DNA of 64,000 bases from Breviolum minutum Mf 1.05b.01 (lineage: Eukaryota; Sar; Dinophyceae; Suessiales; Symbiodiniaceae), in assembly GCA_000507305.1 (NCBI GenBank), contig DF239659.1, forward strand, positions 115,278 to 179,277. The letters run 5' to 3'. The translations under genes were made by a program, and so were the position numbers. Numbering within the stretch: position 1 is the stretch's first letter; the number at the start of each line of letters is the position of its first letter. Positions 1 through 12,459 of the stretch are shown piece by piece. The notes under the pieces were generated by a model. It was not told the origin of the DNA. It did no database searches and worked only from the letters and a program-made list of their open reading frames with translations.

Positions 1-620
1 TTGCTCGTAGAACTGGACGGGTTTCAACATAGACTTCGTAGTTTCGTTTGAAATCAGAGATTCTAAGATGATCATTTATGAAGAAACGTGGTTGAACGGT
101 TGAACTCAAGCATATAGGTTTGATGTGGTATGTGCAGCGAATGTGTCAGCACCGTCATGCCCAAATCCAACTTCTTCATAAGTCAGTCACATCTTCATCT
201 AGACATTGTGCAACAAGGGCATGCGTCACAGAAGCTTCATTTCAGATCGCTGATGGTTGATGCAACATGATTGTTTCTGATACATATACTGGTATACAGA
301 TCAATATAATATAACTTGACTTGATATGTAGATGATTCGATGATCCTGGTCTGGGGCCCGCCAGCCAAACCCTGCTCATGGGTTGGGTGTCCAACCCAGC
401 ACATATCCGCCAAGCACGTACGGGAATGGGGAACACTGCATCCAGACACATCCCATGGGGTTGGGGCTGACCTGCACCTGGATCATGTATTGCTGATTCT
501 AAGTTGATGCACTGATAGAACTTCGGGACACGTGTCTCAGATTCTTGTTTCTCTCCTGTCTCTTCACCTGTCTATGTTCGAAACTTTTATCCTCAGTTGT
601 TCCAAGGAGCCAGCTGTCAG
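1..620. other. No supported gene
   Basis: I see no coding block here that matches a family or joins in phase to a neighbour. The small open frames on the minus strand (about 240-450) overlap a stretch rich in tggg/ccca words and have no recognisable motif. This is most likely intergenic sequence or the 5' intron of the lectin-like gene that begins to be readable at 621. Confidence 0.5.
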
Positions 621-3600
621 ATGGACAAAAGAGGGCAAATTCATCAAGTGGGAGTCCAACCCCAGGTCCCGCTTCACACTCACATTTTGCCGAGACTTCA
701 TTCACTTGCAGGATTTGATGCGATTCTCCAAAATCAGTGACAAGCTTTGTGATGCACTACAAATCCTTTGTGTGAGGTATTGCCTTTCCATTCGTCAGGG
801 CCACATCATGGCCTGGAGATCCCAGTCGTGGGCTGCCAGTCTCAAGAAAGGGTCCACGTAAAAGCTCTGAGGATGGCGAGGACGTGATCCTTTGGACCTG
901 CGGCGAGAGCCCTGAGTTCCAGTGGGAGGTACGCAAGTGGCAGTTTGATATGGCTGGATGAAGTGAGTTGCAGCAGACAGACAAGCAAGGTACTGAGATC
1001 ACATGGGAGTTTTTTAAAATCCTAGAAAGTGATGGAGCTATTGCGTTTCTTCATGTGATGCAAAATAGCTTGGCTTTTCGTCGCTTCTCCAAATTTTGGC
1101 AGCATTGCAGTGACACTTTTTCCGTGGGAGGTGACAGGCTCCTACATTCAGCATGCGGCGAACCAGGAGCGGCCTGTTAAACCTGGGTGTGCTTCGCCAA
1201 GACGGGGGAATGTGATGTGAAGCCGTAGCAAGTGCTGGACATGGGCTGTGCTCACAATCCGCAGGCTTATTGCCTTTCCGTGCGCCAGGCTCCCAGGACA
1301 CCTAGCAGGGTTTGTTTCCATTTCCGCAGGTACTCGTAGGATCTTGTAGCAATCCATTGGAACAACTCGTAGTATCTTGAATTTCAATTGTCTGGTGTAC
1401 TCGTACCTGTGGTAGATAAGAGTTCTGTACATAGAATGTACTGTAATTTCCAAGGTGACTATGCAAAAACAAGTGCGAAATGTGTGTCTACATTGAGTCT
1501 ACATACTATGTATTGTATCTACTTGTGGCATCTTTATGGATTACTTGTATCGTGATACATGATCCATTGTTGTGAGTGAACATTCAGTGAATGGGTATTT
1601 CATCATACGGTGGGTGCTGAAGGTTGAGGTTGTCTCCCTTCATGGTAAAGAGGGGTTTGGGATGGTTTGGGCTACCGGCTCATTTCTTCAGGGCTTCTGT
1701 GCAGATGTTCCGGGCTTCTGTGCTCTCATTATGTCTTTCTTTCTGGCTTCGCCAACCACTAGTGATTTATTTTTGTTTAATTGATGTGCAAATCGAGGCG
1801 AAACCAGCGGACGCAAGGCCGTGGCATCGGCCATGATTTGGTCTTGTCAGGCGGATGAAAGTCTACACGTTTTCATATGGAGCCATTCCTTTCGGCTATG
1901 AAACAGCATGAAACCACGCATTGAACACGTTCCGAACTAAGAGGCTACCGAGCCGTTGGGCTTGCCAGTATCTGCTGACCAGAGGCACGTTCCGAATTCG
2001 AGATGGACCATTCCAATGTGTGGCAGATGTTGGCAGAATGATACGATTTCTTACAATTCATACAGTGTTTAGAATCTAACGAGCTACAATACGAGTCAGG
2101 CAGCAATCCATGGCCAGCGAGTCAACACCTTGGGTGGGTGCAACAAACCCATGTTGAACAAGATACGAGCACCTGATTAAAGGCAACATTTAAGTTTGTC
2201 ATAGGGAGTTGATAGAAAACAAAAGTATTGAAAAGGTACAACAATAGATAACTTCCATGTGGTGCTTCAAGCAGATACTGGAAGAAGAGCTGTTCTTTTG
2301 TGGTGGTTCACTCACCTGCTGAGGAATATTTGGATTATCGACGGGCCGTATATCAAGTCATCGTATCATGCTTAGGCACCACAGGATTCCAACCCACGGA
2401 ACCGTGAGAATTGAGTGCAGAAATTGCATGCCTTTATCATCTTTATCCCCCAAACCCTCCCCCACGAAGCAGAGATTTGAAAACTTCTCCATACTGCATC
2501 GGAACCAAGAAGTGTGAGAGTGAGTTGAAATGTTTGAGATGTAGGATATTTGTTTGAACATCGCAAACGTTGCTCCAGTTAGCTCTGAAATTCTGAGGTT
2601 GGATTCCAAGTACTGCGCAAGTGTGCGAAAGGGCGAGGCCAAGAAGCCAAAGCTGCACGTTGACATCGGCTTGTTGTTGATTCATGTCTGATTCCATTCG
2701 CTGCCTTCCACTTTCACTTCCGAAGAATCCATCACGTCATGCATTGTTTTGGGTGTTCCTTGTTACATGGGTTATTTTTGGTTCCACTCAGCAACTTTGG
2801 GAGATGGTTCAATCACTTCTCACTGCCATGCTCTGCACAAGGTCACCGATGGAGCTGATGTCATTATGTGGTGGGATGCCAAGTTTAGATTGGATTCTGG
2901 AGTCCACCCTGAAAGTTGTTGCAAACCGAGGCATTGCAGGGATACCCACGAGTTCAAGTGGACCGTTAAGGATGGTATGATCAAGCGGGGCTCCAAGGGC
3001 ACAGTCGCTTGCAGATTCAGAAGACCTGGGAGCAGCTCAATTTGGAACAGATTGACAAGTCTTTCCACAACACAAGCAAAGCAAGCGTTCTGCTGTTTCA
3101 AAGAAAGAGCTTTTCAGAGTTGAACGGGTAAGCTCGACCCGAGACACTTCAAAAACAAAGTCAGTTTTCAATTGTTTATGGAAGGCATGCATATAGTTAC
3201 ATTCGATTGCTTAATTTTTTTGCGAGGAACTCTGTCTTGCATAGTTTGGCTTCAGTGTGGATTCATGAAGCGTCCTTGTGCAAACGGATGACTCTTAAGA
3301 TCCAGTTTCGCTCGACTTGCCAATAGTTTTCTTATTTGTAAATTGGCCAATGTCTGATCTACGATGCCTGAATTTCAGTGGAACGGCTCGGTGAACTCAC
3401 TGGTTTAGCATGGTCTATCCCCAGTAGCAAAGAGAGCTAAGGGTCCAAGGGTCCACCTTCGGCATTCATTTGATGGTTTGTGGTTCGCGATGCAGTTTGC
3501 TCCAAGGTCTGCAGCACACCCTGAATACTGTCCCTTGTCAACTTGTAACAAAAATCAGTCGAATCCATTGAGAGTGGCGGAGGCAGTGCAGATTGTGGTT

Positions 3601-6600
3601 GCAATACGTGTGTTGTTCAAGCGTGGATGCTATTTGAAAAGACTTTTGGGTCAAGCGTTGGCAAAGCCCGGTAACGGACATGAAGTTTTTCTGTCCATGA
3701 AGGAGGTGTAAGGATTGCAAGGATTTTTAGGTGCGAACTTGCTGCGTTCTAAGGTATGGGCGTTCGTGAGGGTAAGGCCGGTGATGGTGTCCTCCCAAGT
3801 GCAAACGGTATCTACACGTTATTAGGAATGGGAGAGATGCTAAAGGCATCTACAAGCATGATTCTATAGGTTCTGGAAGATAAAAAGGATAAAAGAGGTC
3901 AATATGTCGTTGTCGCTCTGGTGTGCCTAGTTCTGATTTCACGAGTGTGAGCAGACATTATCGACAGAGATCATCGGTATCATGAATTCCTTTCCAAGGT
4001 GCAGACGTCATCCTGTGGAGCTGTGACAATGTCGATGTGGCTTGGCTCTTCAACTGCCTCTGAAGGGACCTCCTTTGTCCTTTGGGGCAACGAGATGAAA
4101 CCCTCGAGTCACACGCAAGCTTCAACTGGACACAGCATGTATGTACATTTGATTACCGTTCTTTATCTTGCTGGCCACGCGCACAGAAATCAGCTATTAC
4201 TATTACGTACATATACAATAGTCGCCAGAATGGTTGCATAATTAGGTCCAGTGCATGATGGCCAAACCCTGTACGAATGAACAGTGTCACCTTTGCATAG
4301 ACAGCTACAAGCTCGTTTTTATATGATTTTATTGCCAATCTTTCTCCTGGCGATTTTTAGAGATGCTGCATTGCACAGCACATATGCCTTGAAGAAGGAT
4401 TAGCTTCAAAATTTGTTGGCCCTGCATCATTTTATCCTCATCAGTTCGCATGCATGTTTGAGCATAGAACACTGTGGGCCATGCACAAAGGCCTTCCGGT
4501 GGAAAGTGGATGGCAGCTCCATTGTGTCCGACCCACAGACTTATCAGAGTGATTTTGCATGTGATTCAGAGAAATGATCAAGCGGTTATAAGGAAAATTG
4601 AGGCAGCTTGCCGTTGCAGTGGTTGCAGTGGCACTTTGTCATGAGGTACAAACCTGATCCACGTTACTTCATGACTGCTGCTGCCCAAGCCAATCACAAG
4701 CCAACAGGCTTTGTTTCAAAGCTGAACGCAGTGTGGGAGTGCTGAGGTGAGGCAAGGTCGCCTCGGAGATGGAGCGAATGTGATTTTATGGCCCTGTGCC
4801 CGGGTGTGAAGATACGTGAAGATACTGAAGTGATGTGAAGTATCGAGTTCGGATGTCACAGAGCTCATAGGAAGGTAGAGAGGCCATATCTTTGCGAAGT
4901 GGAGACTGAGTGCTTGGCTCACAGAGAGAATCAGGTCGGGTTACATCAATCCTTACCTCTTTTCCATGGAGGGAAACCTGTGCAGCTGACATGTCCTTTA
5001 CAGCCTTGCCTTGTCTTCCACTTTGTTCCACGCTTCCACCAGCCCTTCTCCAAAGCTCCATGTCTTCCTTCGTTGCTTCATGCCAGGATCAAGTCCAAGG
5101 CAGACAGTAGCAAGTGTGTGTGGAGACCTGGCTAGCATGTGAATGACAACTGGGCAAGTGAAGAGAAACTGACGTGAAGGACACTTACACGCAATCTTTT
5201 TTGGGATATTATTGCCATAGAATGAAATCAATGCTAGGTAATGCTGAACTGAAACTAGTCAAATTGGACAGCGCTTGTTTCCAACTTTGGTAGAGATTCT
5301 TAGAAATTCTTATACGCTGTGTTTTGCACAGGAACTCAGTGGGGATTAGTAAGTTCCAGTGGTTGAAATCGTGACATACTGCTGACACAATTGTCAGGTT
5401 TCAGTTCGCGAGGGAAAGGTTGGAGATGGCAGCATTCTCAGTGGAATGCGAAGCTTTGTGGCTCATGGTTTTTCTGATCGATTTGCGGTGTATTCATGCT
5501 GATTCATTTTCATGTACATTCAGGGTTGCCACCTAGGCATAACTACAGCTTTGCTGTCTGAGGTTCTGACATCATTCTTTGGTCCTGCGCAGAGACGGCT
5601 CGGAACTTGGGTTTTGTGATCTGAAAAAGGTGCATTTGGGACAAGGAAAGGGAGAGTTGGGGGGACAACTCGCCATGCAACTGAGAAACATACAGTCCAA
5701 AACATGCCTAGCCCGCACAAAGGGACAACCTGAAGCTCAGACTAACATATTGCAGTCGAGAGAGCCTTGCAGAGTATCGAGGATGGCTTTCGCTGGACCT
5801 TGTCTCATGAACACATCGTGCCGGGCTCTCGGTTTCAGGTTTAGGTATTTGACACCACGGGCATTGGTTGCATTGGTTGGACGAATGAATGGATTTTTTT
5901 TGAAACAGAGGAGCACGTTCCCAAAGCTCTATCTGTGTCAAGAATGAACAGTGTATCAGCATCTGATTTCTTCAAGAAGAGACCTACCTATGTTCTTATG
6001 AGATCCATAAGCGCAAGGGCTAGCACAATAATGCGCACGGAGCAAAAAGCCAGCGAAGCATCTTGCAGCACTATGCTGAAACGCATCTACCATAGGTCAG
6101 GGTAACCAGGAATTTCTATGTCAAAGGAGCAATACGATGAGATCCACCATTCCAAGGTATTTAGGATGTTAGAGTACCGCTCTCCAGCGACCATTTTGAA
6201 CAGCAATGAGCACCGGAAATGGCAATCACCAATCACACACACAGAGTCATCATCAATGCTGTAGCGTTCTCAGCATATAATGTACAGGAGCAGCCAATCT
6301 TGAACAAATTGAAAGTCCATCACTCTTCAAGCACGCCTTGAACGAATCATGATATAATAGCATTCATGCGCATAGCACCAGCACCACCACCACAAACACC
6401 ACCACCATCTTTGCTCAGAAAGATTCATCACGATAAAGCTACGCTATTTTTGACCATTCTGCCTTTGCCAACTGTGTCGGTGTCATGACAACCTGTTCAA
6501 TGGCTAGGCTTGACCATGGGTCTAACAACCACTGCCTCTCGGTCAGGGAAGGCAATGCTCAGGAGGGGGCCATTCTATGTGCTTCTCGTTCTAGTCACTA

Positions 6601-7519
6601 GTCGATGTGTAGTTGGCGAGATTGAAGGGACAGAATTCTCTGTTGTTCCTGAGCTAGGGTTAACCGAATGCTATGTGACTAGAGATACTAGAGTTATAGA
6701 TCATCTTCATAGAATGTGCATTCGAAATAAGGGAAATATGCAATGCATGATATTGCATGCAACTTCACATTTGACAGGATGGTGCAGACATCATTCTATG
6801 GACTTGTGGTGATGGATATGCAGACCGCTGGGCCTGGTTCTCAAGACTGCATTACTGGTCTCAAGCTTTGGATTATCACGACTTACCAAAATTCATCAAC
6901 AACAAGACATGTTTCCACCACTTGCGATGTAGAGGTGTCAGGCCATCTGTCAACCTGCATTCATGGAAAAGTGCTTTCAGGTGGTAGACGGCGACCGGAT
7001 CAGATACAAGGAGGGGTAAGGAATGCACGACAGGGTCGTGACATGATCCGGTAGTTGGGTCGAATACAAGAGCAGCAGAAATGACACCTTCATTTTGACA
7101 ATTTTCGACATGCCTTCAAGCACTCAGAAACTGTTTTTTGTGTGTCTTATTGTCTCCTCGTTGCAGATCCTAAAGGCACCTCTTTTTTTTCCCAGTTAAG
7201 ACCTGTTCGCGTTCTATTGTCGTGCCATACTAGATCCACCACGTGACCCTGGCCAAGCGCCAGGGCAACAAGAACTACTGCATGAGCGTCAGGGAAGGCA
7301 GAATAGGCTCCCAGTGGTGATTGGGACTGGGGGAGTGGGGGTAGCTTCACATGCACAGTCCTTCATCCGATTAGGTAAGTTAACCAGAGAGCCTCAGGAA
7401 CAATGTTCGATAGCCTTCTGATATAGGTCTTGGTGACTTGTGATGCCAAACTCAATGAATCACACTAGCTTGGCCGGTGTGTTCAACGAAGAGGCGACGG
7501 CTCAGACATCATCCTGTGG
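621..7519 (+). CDS. Ricin-B/QxW beta-trefoil lectin-like repeat protein (fragmentary, multi-exon)
   Basis: Several micro-exons encode the same pattern: a W-T-x(2-3)-G-x-I-K segment, then S-N-P-R-Y-C-L-S-[IV]-R, then D-G-x-D-[VI]-I-L-W-T-C, ending in Q-W or R-W. This resembles the roughly 43-residue repeat of ricin-B-type (QxW) carbohydrate-binding lectins, where the consensus is CLDV followed by LWxC and QxW. Readable pieces are 621-665 (KEGKFIKWESNP), 777-798 (YCLSIRQ), 872-928 (DVILWTCGESPEFQW), 1265-1288 (YCLSVRQ), 2842-3010 (DVIMWW, then FKWTVKDGMIKRGSK), 3999-4050 (DVILWSC), about 6525-6560 (HCLSVRE), 6778-6831 (DIILWTCGDGYADRW), 7264-7297 (YCMSVRE) and 7494-7519 (DGSDIILW). 621-665 joins 777 in phase, and 7297 joins 7494 in phase through a GC donor. 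Whether this is one gene, tandem copies or partly decayed copies is not resolved. Sugar binding is inferred from the family only. Confidence 0.6.
872..928 (+). CDS. Lectin-repeat exon (QxW half-repeat)
   Basis: Nineteen codons after a ctgAG acceptor, ending at a GT donor (gtacgc). The exon reads D-G-E-D-V-I-L-W-T-C-G-E-S-P-E-F-Q-W-E, which carries both the LWxC and the QxW signatures of a trefoil lectin repeat. The exon at 6778-6831 is its clear paralogue (18 codons, ending in R-W and followed by GC), so this exon type has been duplicated along the locus. Confidence 0.65.
6379..6409. repeat. CAC-rich trinucleotide stretch
   Basis: Imperfect CAC/CCA repeats in the series caccagcaccaccaccacaaacaccaccacc, lying in a non-coding part of the lectin-like locus. 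Confidence 0.75.
6778..6831 (+). CDS. Lectin-repeat exon (paralogue of 872-928)
   Basis: Eighteen codons after ttgacAG: D-G-A-D-I-I-L-W-T-C-G-D-G-Y-A-D-R-W. The final W takes the place of the QxW tryptophan and the exon is followed directly by GC (gcctgg), a candidate GC donor. About 230 bp upstream, near 6525-6560, lies the partner half-repeat N-H-C-L-S-V-R-E-G. Confidence 0.62.
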
Positions 7520-8279
7520 GTGGGGGCTCCCAGGAATGCTATGAAGTCGGACAAGTTTAGTCCAATCATGTCCAGTCCTTGTTCTAGTTGTTGCCTCTGA
7601 AGCTTGAGCTATGAATACTTGTGTACCGGACAGATATAAATATGAAATTACCTGAGAAAGTTTAAAGATGTTTGTAAAAAACAATAGCTTGAACTGCAGG
7701 TCTCCTGACCCTACCACTTGATGTGCCATGTCTTCAAGCTGCTTCAAGGCTTGCGACGAGCCCTACGACTTGGATGATGAGCTCTGAGGGGCGAACAGCC
7801 CTTCAGCCCGGTAGAAGACTAAACAGCATTGAAATCATCGAAAGCATCGAAAGCATGGTTTCGAGGTGCTACACTTTTGAATTGTTCCAGGGAAGGTTTA
7901 TTTGGTCCACGAGTGACCTGGGTGACTTGCTCACAGTGCAAGTGCGGCTAGCAAGAAAAAGATATTCTGTCTTTGCATGCCATTCAATCTTATCACACGC
8001 ACACTTGCAATACATTCCAAGGTTTCAAGGTATTTAGCTATACTACACTTACGATTGCAGCGAGGGACTTCACATAGCTTTGCAGCTACACGACATCATG
8101 CATGATATTTTATTCGCGATCCACATTCATTTCTTTTCGCAGGCCCTAGCCCTGGCAGCAAGCAGTTCGGCACCCCAAGGCCAAGCCTTGGTGTAGCACT
8201 GACTGTATGCAAAGATAACACCTACTGTATATGAAACATGTAGTTGTATCTGTATATGCGGCGTTGAAAGTACTCTGTT

Positions 8280-8957
8280 TGTGATTCTGAAAGGGACTAG
8301 TCACTTCCAACTTACTGCATTTACTTCATACCTCACGCTTGCAGGAGACCCGATCCGATTCATTCAAGGAAAGAAAAAGATCCAGGGTCCCGCTCGACGG
8401 AGCGCAGCCCAATGGTTTTGTCAGAAGAACAGGACCATGCGAAGAGAACGGAGAGGAACGATAAGAACCACAAGAATGGCACGAATGGCACGGAGGTGAA
8501 CACAAAGATGTCACGTCCTCGCACTCTGCTTGAACAGCTGCATTGGAAAGCAGCTCAATTTTCGCATCCTGAGCCTGGAGCGCAGCCTGTGAAACCTGAC
8601 AGATCGAAGGATCCCAAAAATCTCCCGACACCAAACCGACGAGGCGAAGCACGCAAAGTCGATGGACCAAAGGAGGGGTTTGACGAAAATGGTGAAAGAT
8701 TTGCAACAGAAATAGCAAGTTGACTTCATTGCAGCTGACTTTCTGTATCATCTATAGTCTATAGATGTCTAGAGTCTATAGCTTAATAGAATGGACATAC
8801 AAACAAGCTACATAGTCGTAGCCTCATTCTATCATGAGTCATGTATTGTTTAAGTTGGGATCCTATTTGATGCTTTTGACATGCTTTGAGCTTTTTTGAA
8901 AGTCAATTTTCCCTCTGCATCTTCCGGGATTTGATGATTCTGATTTCCTCTTGTCAG
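8280..8957 (+). other. Purine-rich stretch with unassigned open frames
   Basis: Overlapping frames exist on both strands at 8326-8751, including a 103-codon + frame (8412-8723) rich in K, R, E, N and T. The composition is that of a purine-rich tract, and no domain, splice-phase link or motif marks any frame as coding. Confidence 0.3.
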
Positions 8958-9080
8958 GAGAGAATTGCTCGGCAGGTCACGCGCACAGCGATTGGTCAAA
9001 AGGGTGGCTCATCGGAAGAGCCTTTGGCACAATTGCGATTGAAGTTGCAGGATCTCCAGAACTTCTCAGCAGATGCCTGA
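8958..9080 (+). CDS. Probable exon of an unassigned gene (charged/helical)
   Basis: After a ttgtcAG acceptor the + frame reads E-R-I-A-R-Q-V-T-R-T-A-I-G-Q-K-G-G and then an L-R-L-K-L-Q-D-L-Q amphipathic stretch, to a TGA at 9078-9080. The AG|G start, the composition and the helix-like pattern suggest a real exon, possibly terminal. I recognise no family. It could be the 3' end of the lectin-like gene or a separate gene. Confidence 0.4.
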   Translation, partial: ERIARQVTRTAIGQKGGSSEEPLAQLRLKLQDLQNFSADA

Positions 9081-11336
9081 TTGGGTGAGATGAGAATTCA
9101 CTTGCAGATAAGCAATTCGTTCAAGTGACCAGTCTTTGTGACCTGGTGACTATTTTTACAATGCTTCTCACGATTTTGTGCAGTCTCCAAGAAGTGCCGT
9201 GTGCCATGACCTTGGTCAGTTTGTATGTTGATGTGCGATCAATTAGCGTGGTCAGAACAACTTGATGCTGCACAAATCCGAAAGGTCATGGAAGGCCATG
9301 AAATGTATTGAAGTAAATTATCCAGCGCATTCAAGCACAAGATCTTGGAAAAAGCGAAGAGCTCTTGATTGTCATACCGTCATACCCAGCTATTTCGTAG
9401 GACATGGCCTCAGTCAGATTGTTTTTTCATACTTTGGACAACTCACTGAGACAGCACGTAGGAGCAATCATTGTTAGTTTTGCATATTCCGTGTCCTTGA
9501 CTTCTTGCCACGCTTCTAGCACCTCCTCCCAAAATAGGTGGTCTATGCTGATGTGCTGCTAGGTTCTTTGCAACGCCTTTTCTGCATTGAGCTTTTGATT
9601 CCTATGAGGGCTCTGATCTAGATAAGCACTTCTAGACGGAAAGACAAACAAGACCGAAGAGTGCTTACAGGAATGCATTGAATACATGCTTTGCTGATGT
9701 ATCAGCAATTCACCTTCAAGTGACCTCACACTTTGTTTTCTAGCGTCATGGAACTGGCAAGTAGTTGTGACATCTCACTGGTGAAGCCTTTGATGGTATG
9801 GTAGGACCTCATTTTACTCATCACTATCTTGAAGGACTCCTCAAAAAGTCCAAGACCGGCTTAAACCATAACCATTGCATTGGACTGACACTTTCCAGTA
9901 TGACTCAGTCTGACCTCGTAGCATTTGATGTAACGCCTTGACGCTTTAAGCCATAGGGATTTGGACCATTTTGGAGCCATGGAGCTGAGTTTTGAAGCCA
10001 TCGACTTGCTGGGACTTGACCAGGTCGGGGCTGCTGAGCTTCAGATTCATCCAATGCTTTCCAGATTGTGAAAGGAATTCTTTTGGCTGGTACTACCTAT
10101 TTAATGGAAACAGCTTGCCTCAACATGCTTTGCCTAGATGATGCGTGTACTTGCTTCTGTGCAACAAAGAGGGATCATTGTGGCTGCTTTCAGGGAGCAT
10201 GCCAAGAGAAATGACAATACTTTCTGACAAACATAGATTTGGTGCTTGATTTGTGTAGACACATTGACTCAACATGGATACAATTTGAAGAGCAGTCACA
10301 TGAATCTGCCAATGTTTGGGCATGGGAAAATTAGAATGCCCCCCCCCCCAGTTTTTCGGAATACAAATTTGTGTTCAGGCTGGCTGTAGCAGCGCATTGG
10401 AGGACACCGGCTGAAAAATGAGTTTAGCTTAGAATAGCTATTTGTTAATGCAACAATGCTGAAAGTTGAGCTCAAGTTTTTTTACGAAGTTTGCGAGTCA
10501 GTTTGTGACAGCGATGTGTTTTTAGACTGGGGATGTGGCTGGGCTTGCCGAGGACCTTGCAAAGAGCCTAAAGCCAGTGCCACCGCTGCAGTTCAAGAGC
10601 TTTTCTGATTGCAGCTATTTGACATGCAAGGTTCGACCAGGGTGTGGCATCAGAGCATACGACAAAGTACCAAAGCGTCCACAAGGAAGCTTTTCCAAAT
10701 AGTCTACCTAGATATCATTTTGCAAGTGTACGAAACGTGCCCTTGATTTGATCAAGCTTGGCAAAGCATGACATGCAACCGACACACCCAAACCATGAGC
10801 ACGCATGATTGATGCCTGTTTTTCTTGGGGATCGTCAGGTCCAGTTTATTAATGTGTGGAATTTTCCTCCATCAGGCTCTTGGCGTTCAAGTTCGACTTG
10901 TCTCCGGCAAAGTGGATGTGGTTTTCCTCTACAACGAAAATGTGGAAGGGTTTGGCAAATTTCAAGGCACTTTGCCAGAGGCTCGGATAACCGGATAACC
11001 CAGAACATGTTGTCATGAATCACAGCGTCCCAATAGTATTCAGTGGGCGTACTCTGATGTTTTATATGGTTTTATTTGTTTATATAACTTATGTAATGTA
11101 CGTAACTGTACCTTATCATTGATGTTTCATGGAGTGCATCCAGTCGGCACCAAGAGGGTGCCCACTGATGTTGGAAACAGCAATGTATTCTGAAGAGCAA
11201 CATACTTGCCTCAGTGAGAATCCTTTATTTAGTAGAACAAAAACTTAACGAATTATATAAAGACAACTAAAGAAATTGTAGTGTAAGGCCTTTGCCTCAC
11301 ACCATGGTTTCCCTTGCATTGCTTTTCCCGCTGCAG
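9081..11336. other. No supported gene
   Basis: I see no family motif or in-phase exon chain. The stretch contains a run of 11 C (10339-10349) and ordinary mixed sequence. It is probably intergenic or long-intron DNA. Confidence 0.45.
10339..10349. repeat. Homopolymer C run
   Basis: Eleven consecutive C residues. This is the longest C or G run I noticed in the window and is a likely site of sequencing or length error. Confidence 0.9.
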
Positions 11337-11773
11337 GGTCTGCAATGGAACCATGAAAGCAAGGATGTCATTTTGATGCTGGGGGAGCCCTCGGACAAAT
11401 ATGGTGGAGGGAGATTCAGAGCCGTGGGTATCAGCTATGAGACCTTGGGCTTGGACATTCAATTCAAAGAGAACAGCTGGGAGGATCAGAAGAATCCCAT
11501 AGCTTTCGTGTCTGTCTTTCAAAGGCTAGATCCTTCACATGGCTTGTGTGAGCTCCTTGGCTCTTAGAGAAAAACCTTGATCTGTGGACAGCAACATTTC
11601 AAAAGTACAAATTATTTGTTTGGCAATTTGCATTTCAGTTTTTCTTTGCCAGCAGGCTATGTGGCAAGCGCGCTTCGTTCAGATGTGGATTATGTAAAGA
11701 GAAACGTTATTGTAGCTCTGGCTGCCAGAAGAACGACTGGCTGAGACACCAGAAGGATACTTGGAAAGCTTAA
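11337..11773 (+). CDS. MYND zinc-finger protein (partial, at least two exons)
   Basis: Exon 11337-11524 follows ctgcAG and encodes about 62 residues, including D-V-I-L-M-L-G-E-P-S-D-K-Y-G-G-G-R-F and, later, N-P-I-A-F-V-S-V-F-Q. I do not recognise this upstream domain. It ends in phase 2 before GC (gctaga). Exon 11656 onward follows agcAG, joins in phase, and reads C-G-K-R-A-S-F-R-C-G-L-C-K-E-K-R-Y-C-S-S-G-C-Q-K, then W-L-R-H. This is the MYND pattern (C-x2-C, YC-x3-C-Q, W-x2-H). MYND fingers are protein-interaction modules common in dinoflagellate genomes. Two ligands are not seen: the first Cys of the first pair, and the last Cys, where the frame has W (H-x3-W) just before a TAA at 11771. 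A further splice after K (about 11755) could restore the last ligand. Confidence 0.65.
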
Positions 11774-12459
11774 AGCTTGTTTTGACAAAGCTGGAAGTGA
11801 TTTTGGTTGGTATTTTTGAGGCATCCTAATACAGGTTTATTTGTTTATTTCTCAGCTTTCAACGGTATGACTCACGTGTATAGTGTAGCCCGGAAAGGAC
11901 TGCTCGGGATACACCCAGAAGCAATCCCTTCAATGCGACGACTTGTTGCCGCGCTGCCAGCAAGCCTCTCAAAAGCTGATCACCTGTCAGGCTGCTAGGC
12001 GCAACTTCAGAACAAGTTTCCACTTTCATGCCAAATTGTGTTTGTTTCCAAGGTCGTACGTATCTCACACGCACTTGTTTTAGTGGTACTTCGCATACTC
12101 CTCTCATTATCTATCATTCTGTTTGAGCGGTGAGTGCAATCGCTTCCTATGGCGACGCAATGAGGTGGTCTTGGAGGCGATGGACTGACGGTTCTTCGCG
12201 AAAATTGGGTGTCAGCTGCAGTTGGAAAGCCTTCGATTCAACTCACACCATCCCTTGCTTTGCAATGACTTTGGAATGTATATAGTTGATCATATACGTC
12301 GTATTTACGGTTGCTTATGTGCAATGCTATGCAATTTCAACTTCAATTTCACAAATGGGTAAGACGAGAAGAGGTTGCATTGATAAGTTACAGTTAACAG
12401 TCAAGTCAAGGGAAGAAGATTCTCCAATCATATGGCTACTAACACCTGCAAATCTCCAG

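Noticed and set aside
12286..12459. Upstream part of the long coiled-coil ORF as coding from the ATG at 12286
   Set aside because: Composition before 12460 is not protein-like (Tyr/Val/Ile/Ser mixture, AT-rich), and a good ctccAG|G acceptor lies at 12458-12459, so the open frame is probably fortuitous there.
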